64,000 bases of DNA from Puffinus mauretanicus (taxonomy: Eukaryota > Chordata > Aves > Procellariiformes > Procellariidae): contig JAJKFH010000374.1 of NCBI GenBank assembly GCA_023333565.1, positions 5,208,001-5,272,000 on the forward strand. Direction: 5' to 3'. Below, piece after piece: positions 55,121 through 64,000 of this stretch. Below the pieces are notes generated by a model that searched no databases, was not told where the DNA came from, and saw only the letters and a program-made list of their open reading frames with translations. A program made the position numbers and the translations under genes. Positions within the stretch are counted from its first letter, which is position 1. Each line of letters opens with the position of its first letter.

Positions 55121-58039
55121 ACTAAGCTTATTATTGTTCTTAAAGCATGGATTATTCTATAATTCAGACACAAGGAAGTAATGCTGAACCTGGCACAAGG
55201 GTTTGCAGAAGGGGGTGGGGGAAATAATCCAGATTTTCTTTAATTTGATTGAAAAGATACTGTTTGTTGTGTTGAGACAATTAAAAAAGCCTTCCCGTTT
55301 TTCTTTTAAGGCAAGGGGAGCAGACCCTGCTCACTGAAGGCTGGACTTTGTCTTTTTGAAATTAGATTTGGCCATCTAATTTCCTTTTTAGTCAGGGTGT
55401 TTGACCACATTGAGAAGAAAATCAGCTCTTGTGTGAGCTGTTTGCACAATTATCAGAAACACTACCTGGGAGAAGCCTAGCATGTTCATATCGCCAACGA
55501 GGGAATGGGAATGGTCTACCACTGGTTGGGGGGAAGAAAATGCTCAAAGTGAAATATTAGTTTCCAAATTTGAGGCATTTGAAGGCCAATTATTCTGGGT
55601 TCTCTTGGGTCTTATTCTGTAAAGTATTTTCATGAGGGTTCAAAAAGTGTGCTAGTCTTTCCCTTCTAATCTGTAAGTGAGGATGTAAAAATTTTACGGT
55701 GATACGGATGTTGAGCTCAAGGTATAGAACTAAACCGGATCGTGATACTTGGTGAAAGTGTCCAGCCATTATATCAAGAAATAAATTAAAAAATAGGAAT
55801 TAAGTCTTTTTTGCATGTTCTTCTGCCTTTGAGCTCACTGACCAGAGGCTAATCACCTTTGATGCTTTGACTTTCCAGTTTTTGTCACGTGGTTTGGTAT
55901 AAAGCATTGATATTGTGCAACAGCATTTTCTTATCCCATCCAGCCATTACTCCACTGTCTGAAGTGTCCTCTACAAAGGCAAAAAAGGAATAATTTCTAG
56001 CAGGACTATTTTGTCCTTTATCTTGATGGATGTGCCCAAACACTGGAAGCCCGGTGGGGAAGGAATTGTCAAATAATTGCACAAATACGAAGTGGGAATT
56101 AACTGTCCAGAAAACAATTCAGGTAAAGGAGTTTGTAAACAGTCTACAGGATTAAATATTGTTCACCATTCAAATAAATTGATGAGTCCTTACAATGCCA
56201 AGATGCAAGAATAATTTGCAGTGGATTTCCAGATAGCTTGCAAGATTATTACCTACCATTAGTACTTTACTTGCTCTCTTGCTTTTCTGTAAGCTGTGTG
56301 AGCCTTCCTCTTTACCTGTTGGTATACCAGGCCTGCACAAATGTATTACCTGGTGTATTCACCCCTGGCTGCTTGGAGTAATGCCACACAGGGAAGAGTG
56401 CTTGCCCTCGAAGATTGACTGTATTTCCTGTCTCTGACTCCTTGGTCCAAAAAAACAAAGCAGCATAACTACTTTAGGAAGATTTATGACTTCTTATGGC
56501 ACCTAGTAGTCAGTCTGCAGTCAATCTATCTGCTAGGTGCAGACTTAATTTGAGAGAGTAGTAAAGTCTTATTTTCTAGTTCCTGGATGTGAAAAGCTGC
56601 ACAAGTTCTGTAAAGGTGCTTAGTGGGATTTCAGTTAAGGTGAATAACTCTTTATCAACCAGAGACAAAGAATTGTCTGATAAAAAGCACTTAACCAGCC
56701 CCCAGAAAGACTTTTTATGGCAGAATGTATTGAAGACATCTGCTAAGCGGGACGCTGCCAGCCCCCGGGCCATATGCTTCATGTCCCTGGCATATGCACA
56801 ACTAAGCACAATAGCACCGAACATATTGGGAGAGGTATGGATGCCTCTCCTCCATCTCCTCCCACTCCTCAGAGAAACAGAGTGGAAGAAACTTTTGCTG
56901 AATAAAAAAGCTGTAGTAGAAATTCACCAACCCTTAGGCAAGGATCTAATCAAGAGAGAGTGTCGGAACACCTCTGTGTCTGACCAGCTCTTCTGGTCAC
57001 TGATGTCCTTTATAACGAACTGTAGCTCAGAATCTACCTTTGGTTTCCGTTTGTGTTGGGAAGGGTTAGAGTTGCAGAGTTTTCTGTCTCTTAACTCCCT
57101 GTATGCCACTTCAAAACCAGGAAATGGAGAGTGTGTGTCAGGGATGTTGGTATCTAAGATGAAGTATTTTCTGATTCTCTTAAAAGTGGTTTCTTCTGGC
57201 TGTGTTTCTCATAGCTAAAAGTTCTATTTTTACATTGTAGAACAATTGAGCAACTTCTGGGTTTATATATTTGCCTGTATCTTACAAAAATAATAAAAAG
57301 TATTTCCCAACAGTCAAAGCATGAGTCAAGTGAAAAACATTGAAGTAGCAGTTCTCTAAGTTTTGCCTGTAGTTTCATTTGATTTTTTTCAATGAAGTGT
57401 GATTTCTTCCATGCACATTGTTGCTTAGACAATCTTACTATATCTTTTCTTTTCCTGTGCTTTCAGGATAAAGCTGACATGAGTACATTTTTGTCTAACT
57501 TAATTTATACTTTGTCCCTGTGTTAAAGCAAGCCATGGGGGGAAAAAATGAATGCCAAAAGCTATTAGGATTAAAAGTAGTAAGATGGCATTTTTAAGGT
57601 GTATTAGGAACAATACCCCTCCAGTTGATTGATGTAAATGGGGTCAATTGAGTTATCTGTTGCTAAACTGGAAGTAAAATTATAAATAGTGATGTAGGAC
57701 AGATAGAGCAGAAACAGCTGCTGAATATTTCTGTTTTTTAACCCTCCTATGATATTATGGATAGTGTAAATTTATTCATTATAGTCAAAGTCAAATGTGG
57801 GGAGCATCAGCTAAAAGTAAGTATTTTATGACCAGCAGTTCTAGAATCCTGATAAATAAATAAATAAATCTAGCATTTGAATTCTCTGAGCCATTAATTC
57901 AATATTAAAGAGTGTTGGAGAACAGGGAAGCTCTGTAACAGTGCAGGAGTGCCATCATAATGCCCATATTTTAAATTATTGTAAGGGACTATCCAACACC
58001 CAAGAGAATAGCTGCTTTTGCGTAAGTCTTGGCAACAGA
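55121..58039. other. Intergenic with one long unexplained open frame
   Basis: No repeat family recognised. Contains the plus-strand open frame at 56580-57218, listed separately, and a short ATAA microsatellite near 57850. Confidence 0.6.
56580..57218 (+). other. Unidentified 213-codon open reading frame
   Basis: Open from the codon after a TAG (56577-56579) to a TAG at 57216-57218, the longest frame outside SEL1L, CR1 and the CpG island. The first ATG is at 56781, giving 145 residues; the upstream part (for example DKELSDKKHLTSPQKDFLWQ) has no ATG. No family recognised, no signal peptide, no repeat match. Could be a decayed retroelement or lncRNA frame, a non-annotated exon, or chance. Confidence 0.3.
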
Positions 58040-59180
58040 GCAGAACAGTTTGGATGCCATCAACAAAAGGTTAGAGACGAAGAGCATATTATTGTCAGTC
58101 AAGATGGTTTTATGGAAATGTGTCCTGTCAAACAAAACTGTCATCACTTGACAAGATCACAGATCTGGCTGATAAAGAGAGCAGAATGAATATAGTGTAC
58201 TTGAATTTCTCAAAGGCACTTGTCTTACCACTCTAACATCTTGATTGGGGGGGAACCAATAAAACTTGGCTCTAAGAGGTTATATATTAGATGCATTAAA
58301 ATCTGGCAGATCTAAATTTGTGGCAGATCTAAAAAAGTTGCTGTTGGGAAGAAAGCAGGGTGTCTGTTTCTGACAAGGTCCCTCAGGAATCTGTTTGCTT
58401 ATATTATTCAGCATTTTAGCAGTGTTCTGAAATGTTATTTAAATTATTTACTAGCAAATAATATCGTGTTTATACTATTGCATTATTACAGAGTAATCTG
58501 AATTATCAAAATTGTCACAGTTGAACATTTCTACAGATAAATACAACATAGTACGTGTAGGAGTAGAGAATGCTGGCTATACCTAAACAAACTTTGCAAG
58601 AAATTCCTGAAAAGGAATAATTTAGAGCAGGAATTATTAAAGTGAGTAACTGTCTCGATACTGGTTTTTACTAAAGTGATGTGCAAAAAGTTTCTGCTAT
58701 GAATGCTGGGACTCTGAAAAGGGGAATAGCAGGTAAACATACAGACGTAGTCTTGCCTCTGCGTGCAAGACTGGTAAGCTTACTACATTCCTATGTCCAG
58801 CTTTGGGCTTTCTACTCCAAGGCAGACATGGCAACATTGGAGAAACTTCAGAGAACAGCATAAAAATGATCCTTAGGGGGAAATGAATTTGAATACATTG
58901 ATGGATTCCATCTCTCTCTCTTGAGTCTGAAAGTTGACTTAATATATACAGACATGAAAACAAGATGCCCTGATAGGGGGAATTTTCAGTCTTTGCAATA
59001 ACACAATGAAATAGGCAAGTTTACTCTAAAAAAGATGCAATGTTTAGGTGAAGATAATTTCAGACAGTTCACTAGAGAATGTGGTGGACTTCCCCTCGCT
59101 TCTGAAGTTTTAACGTTTTAACAGCATCTTGCTAAAGAGCATACTTAAATATAATTCCTAGAAAGCTGTGTTAAAATCGA
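58040..59180 (+). mobile_element. Ancient, degraded CR1 LINE
   Basis: Scattered plus-strand matches in the right order. QDGFMEM near 58,099-58,119 resembles [18 protein letters not shown] near 58,199-58,222 resembles the motif-A region; YVQLWAFYSKAD then LEKLQRTA at about 58,794-58,862 resembles [20 protein letters not shown]. Many frameshifts and stops. Ends are approximate. Much older than the 49-51 kb copy. Confidence 0.6.
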
Positions 59181-59959
59181 AAGAAATCATGCTAAATGAA
59201 CCCTTCAAGTGTTAAAACCTGTGAAGCCCTGGGGAAGCATGCTGGTTTGATTGAGTTGGTCAAGACTGTCTAGTGGCAACATTCTAAATATCTTGAAGGA
59301 ATAGCACAAGGCAAAATGTAAAGCCGTGTTTTGGGGGGAGAAAGATGAAACTGAAGTAACAAGGAGGGAGGTATTAGTGAGCTAGGAGGAAAAAAAAACC
59401 CAAACCGATCAAACTGGCTGGAGAAAAGGCTAAGAAGAACAGAGGAGATGTTAGAGAATGAACTACTCCAAACATATGCCCCAGTCTTAGCATGTATGTA
59501 TTTCATGCCTGTTAGTTACACCTTACTTATTAGTTACACCTAGCACTTTTAATTATGGGGAAGAATAAAATGCTTCATGTGGCAACAAGAGCTCACTTTG
59601 ATTGCCACATGTGATCTATTGGTCATTTCAAAAACTTCCCTTTTACTTTGATGCACATGGGCCAAAGGAAATCCTTTTTTTGCATCAGATCATAAGAATT
59701 CAGGGCTCAGTGTTTTAACTCTCTCCATTCCTGGACTACAGAACATATCTTTTGGAGAGCTATGAATTTCTGAACACTGTTTTTACAGTAGGACTATCTG
59801 AGAGCTAGCTTACTGCAAAGACTTTCCACCGTAGGCACAGCAATAGCTGTATTTCTCCTCGATTCTTTCTTCTACTACTGAAATGAGAAGGATGTAAAGT
59901 GTAAAAAATTGAGCAAAAGTTTTGCAGTCCAAGGCAACCCCCTAAATACCACACATAGC

Positions 59960-59996
<37 letters not shown>

Positions 59997-60870
59997 TTCT
60001 CCGTAAGCTCTGGTGGTCACAACTTTAAAAAAAAAAGTAAACATAAAAATTTATTTGTGTCTTGGTTGCTTCACCAGATAGCCAGCAGAGCAAATCACAC
60101 CAGTGACTACAAGAAAGCTTGAGATGGAAGTGTGTTTACTGGCATATGCACACTTGTGTGTGCGTGCACACAATTTTTAAAAGATGTGAAAGAAGATGTT
60201 CTGTATCAGTGGAGAGGAAGGGTGCAACCACGTGCTCCTTGAAGAAAGGTTTGTCAGTCTGTATATTTCATTTACCCTTGAGTAGCTATTCCTTCCACTT
60301 TTTTCTAACAAGTCTTTGTAACAGTGAAGTTGAAAGACAAGCTAAAAATCGCATTCATATGCATGAAAAGCTTTTGAAGCAGAGATTTTTTTTCAAAGTT
60401 AAACCATGAAGACCATAATAGAAAAAGAAGAAAGCACTTTTCGTTTACTGAACTCCCCTTGTCTACTAAGTTTCTTTGTGCACTTGTAACCAGCTACATG
60501 CCGATGCCAGCTGTTCTGAAGGGAATTGAAGCGTGCCAGACTTTCCTTCTAATGTGAACATGTGGAACATCTTCATGTTTCAGCAAAGGCATGTCTGATA
60601 AGCAAAACAGTGCTTTTCAGGGAAAAGACTAAAGGAGAAGATGGCTGGTATGCCTCAATCCTTCACCTAAAATATTTTCTGATAGGTGGAAAGCAATGCC
60701 ATAATCATCCTCTGGAGAAAATAGCTGCTGCTGAAAGCATCTGCACAAGATCTTTCATGGGTCTTTACCTGAGAGTTTTCCAGGCGTGTGGCCTTACTGC
60801 CATATCAGGAGCGGTTGCAACCATTTCCCGTTGCAGCTGGTTTTTGGCTTGGTTTGCGTCTGCACACAAG
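59181..60870. other. Intergenic, nothing recognised except a T28 run
   Basis: A 28-base T run lies at 59964-59991. It could be the poly-A of a minus-strand retrocopy, but no parent sequence was recognised next to it. Confidence 0.55.
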
Positions 60871-61130
60871 ATCACAGAATCTTAGAAAAGCTGGTTGGCA
60901 GGGGCCTCTGAGCTTAATCTCACCTAACATCCCATTGGGAGTAAGATTGTTGGTACTGATAGACCAGGTCAGCTGTGGTTTTGTCTAGATGCAGCTTGGA
61001 GATTCCACCATCTTTCTGGATTACCTCTTCCAATGCTACACTATCTTCCTGGTGAAGCAGCTTTTCCTCATGTTCTCTGTGAACTTCCCAAGCTACTAAA
61101 AGTTGTGACTTTTGTTCCTTGCTAAGTTTC
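60871..61130 (-). mobile_element. Degenerate CR1 3'-end fragment, antisense
   Basis: Starts ATCACAGAATCTTAGAAAAG, then GGTTGGCAGGGGCCTCTG, GACCAGGTCAGCTG and TCTTCCTGGTGAAGCAGCTT, the reverse complement of a CR1 3' region (compare ATCATAGAATGGTTTGGGTT...GACCAGGTTGC). The only recognised CR1 here in this orientation. Confidence 0.7.
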
Positions 61131-64000
61131 TGAACTTAATAAAACGCGCTACTTGCTATCTTTTCTGCAGCAGGGGAACAAAAATTTCCTGCCAGTGCAG
61201 TGGCAGGGCTTCACCTACTAAGACGACTCTTTATGAGCATTAGTGGGCAGTTTACGTTTCTGTGGTCCATTCCTTTTGCTGGCAAGTCTTCTGGGAATGA
61301 CAACTGTGGCCACTTTTCAGTGTTAAACAATTCTATAATATCTATGGGCATCAATTTGACAGGAGATTACTATTAAAAGAAATGGCTGTAATACTCTTGC
61401 CATAATCAGAGCCATTGTGCCTCCACTGTTAATTTAGCTCACTTTGCGTTAGACATTCACTGAACTGGTTAAGATAACTTCAGACACTTAATCACTGTAG
61501 TGTTATTAAATAGTTGCGTACTAATGTGTTCAGATGATTTGTAAGCCTCATGTAATCAGAAGCCAGTTGAGCCGTCAAAGCAGGTTAAAAGGAAAAGACA
61601 ATTCTGCCTTGCTGGCTTTATATTAAAGTAAATGAAGCATGTTTTAATCATGGTGGGGTGGTACTAGATTATCAGCTCTGGGACTGATGCCCTTTGTTTT
61701 GGCCACAATATAAAATGAGTCCAAGTATGTTTCTGATGCGCTTTTCCCATTTTGGTTTTTTTTGGGGAAGGTTGTTTAGCCCTAAAATCCAGTTACTTCC
61801 AAGATGACAGAAGTTGCAAAGAGATAGCTTATGTAGTATTTCCAAGTCTAGATGTTCAAGATTAATGTTTCTGGGAGAAACATAAGGCTGATTTAAAAAG
61901 AAACATAGGAATTTTTAATTTCTTTTAAAATTTTGTTTACTTCCAGTTGCAATTTTTTATTTACTTTATGATACTTTCTGACCATAAGCACTTCATCTCC
62001 ATTTGAGAAATACCACATGCTTGGTGGAGTTCAGTGGTGAGAGTGAACGATGGATGATGAAAAAGCTGAGCAGAAGGAGTAGAAGTGTTTGTATGTGACA
62101 CATCACAGGAGATCCATGTGTTAGGTTGGGGTAGGGCTAACTATTCCAGCTTGCTTTGTACAATGGAAGCCTTGACTTACTGTGCTTATTAATGAAAAGG
62201 GAAGAACGTGAAATGTTCAGCCTCCTTCTTCACTGTCACTAAGTAATATGCAGAATTGCTGCAGGACTGATGAAAACCAAGCTAGCATTTATCTTTGGGT
62301 TGCACACTCTTGTCAAATCAGACTAATTTCCTTCAGAAATCTGTCGTGTAGCTACAGTTTTGTTCATCATACCACACGTTTGTCTAAATTTTAATACTGT
62401 GCTAAGACAAATCAAGCTAATATTACATTATCAGTCAGATATATCAGCTGTATGTGTCAGCCCGTGCTGGCACGTATGCAATGCAGAACAGAACTAAGGG
62501 ACTGCACCATCCTTCTCCTGATAAATCCATTTCCAGGGCAAGTAATGCCTGTGTGTTTTGCATACCTTCTATACAGCTGCTGCTCCCGTACAGTACTTCG
62601 GCTTTTTCCTCTTAGTCACTGATGAACTGCCTCCCCAGTTTGTTTTAGTGCGGTGCTGGCAGGGGGAAGGGGATGAAGTGCTGCCTTCTTTTTCCATTTG
62701 ACATGCAAGCAAGAAGTCTTGACCATTTCAGTTTGTTAAATATTCCATGGCACTTTTCCAGGGGGTGTTTTGTAGCCCAGGTGTTTTCTCCAAATGTCTT
62801 GTGAAACTTCCCTTGTGATTTCAAATTAGTATAGCATTTTTTGTCATACTGAGATGTAATTTAATACTGTCTTTTGCAGTTGTGCTCAGAGATGGCTGAA
62901 TTTCAATATTAAGTGACCCGCACATTGGTGCTTATATAACTTATAAAATATGCTGAGATCTCTAGGGAAAGAGAATCATTAAAAATAGGGACTATTGCTG
63001 CTATTACTGTTGTTGCTAAAAGTAATAATTACCTTTTTCTTTCTGGAAATTCTATATAGCATTTTTCCTATAGGAGCTCTCCCTGTCTTGAGGCTTTTCT
63101 AGTGGCCTTTAAACTTTAATCTGCAGCCTTAGAAAACCTTTTAGGTACAGGCTGAGACAGATTTTGTTACTAAAGCAAGCCCTCCTGCTGATGGAGCTCT
63201 GTGTTTAATTCTTGGCAGAACTGGGGAAGCACTTGGCTTGGTTTGCTTGCTGTTCATCTTTTTCATGTAGCCTTATGGGAGATCTTGATAACTCTCAATT
63301 GCAGCTCAAAGGAAAGAGGAGCACAGTGTATTTTAAGAGTACTGCAAATAAATTATTCTATTTGGTTTAAAAAACTTGGTTTGATATGCTTTTTCAGACA
63401 TGTAGACATGATGCAATTCCTTTTAGCAGCGGGACTAAAAAGGTGATAATGGAGTCGGGCATTCAGTGAGGTCAGTGAGATGCATGTCTACACCTTTATA
63501 AATGCATTTTGTAAGAAATCAGTTTGCTTTGTTAGCATTTGGCTTCTGAAGGGAGGCTGTCAAAACGAAGGAAACGTTATACCAACAACTGTAGCACCAA
63601 CTTATCTTTGGTTTTTTGCATTTATGTGTTGCCGTTTTTAATTAGTTCTTGAATATACCCTTACTGGGAGACTGGCTGCCTGTTTGTAACAGGAAGCGAA
63701 TGCGGCAGCAAACTAGTTTTGCTGTGATTCTTTGACAGGTTGAAACTAGCAAAGCTCCCCTGATGTAAGTGGATTTATGTTAACTTATATCTCCCAAGCA
63801 TTTGCTCACTACTTCTGTATCTTTCAGTTCAGTGTGTCCTCCTGTGCCCTATGCATTATAGTCTTGCAAACGATTATTTAAATCATTGCAATCTGTGTCA
63901 AACACTGGACATCTAAATGTTGACATTTATCTTAGACTAGTTTCCCCAGGTTCCCTAGTGGTAGAAATGGGTTCTTTCAGGAGGCAGCTAAGAACAATGT
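61131..64000. other. Intergenic, nothing recognised
   Basis: AT-rich unique-looking DNA to the right edge, no gene, RNA or repeat family recognised. Confidence 0.6.

Noticed and set aside
59964..59991. T28 run as poly-A tail of a processed pseudogene on the minus strand
   Set aside because: No recognisable coding or RNA-derived sequence or target duplication next to it.
60562..60885. 107-codon plus-strand frame
   Set aside because: No domain, and its end overlaps the antisense CR1 fragment.

Overview
The window reads as bird nuclear DNA. It is AT-rich vertebrate sequence with a split gene whose introns are GT-AG, plus several CR1 LINEs (one ending in the typical avian ATTCTATGATTCTA-like tail) and a solo LTR of an avian ERVL-like family with exact 5-bp flanking repeats. 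No bacterial gene, operon, CRISPR array, tRNA or rRNA was seen.

The left half (about 1-33,250) is one complete gene on the minus strand: SEL1L, the luminal/membrane adaptor of the HRD1 ER-associated degradation (ERAD) ubiquitin ligase. All 21 coding exons can be placed base by base from the ATG at 32488 to the TAA at 786-788. All 20 introns are GT-AG with matching phases, and the exons sum to 2373 nt, or 790 codons plus stop. The predicted protein has a signal peptide, an acidic N-terminal segment, a fibronectin type II module with four cysteines, Sel1-like repeats, five N-glycosylation sequons, one C-terminal membrane helix and a proline-rich cytosolic tail. A CpG island (about 31,980-33,250) holds exon 1 and the promoter, with CCAAT boxes, an ER-stress-element-like site, a CRE/UPRE-like site and a CACGTG E-box. 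Intron 1 carries a hAT-like MITE. The 3' UTR runs off the left edge.

The right half (about 33,250-64,000) has no recognisable protein-coding gene and looks like the intergenic tract upstream of SEL1L. It holds a long CR1 copy (about 49,070-50,990; reverse-transcriptase frame open except for one stop), five older CR1 fragments, a 488-bp solo LTR (46,077-46,564) and a degenerate direct-repeat block (about 36,200-36,930). It also has an isolated 180-bp CpG-dense patch (about 44,520-44,702) with a strong CTCF-like motif and a first-exon-like layout. Unexplained items are a 213-codon open frame at 56,580-57,218, two long perfect inverted repeats, and poly-G/poly-C runs.

Nothing here is an obvious new multi-gene system. 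The best candidates for something undescribed are the isolated CpG/CTCF patch at 44.5-44.7 kb and the 56.6-57.2 kb open frame.
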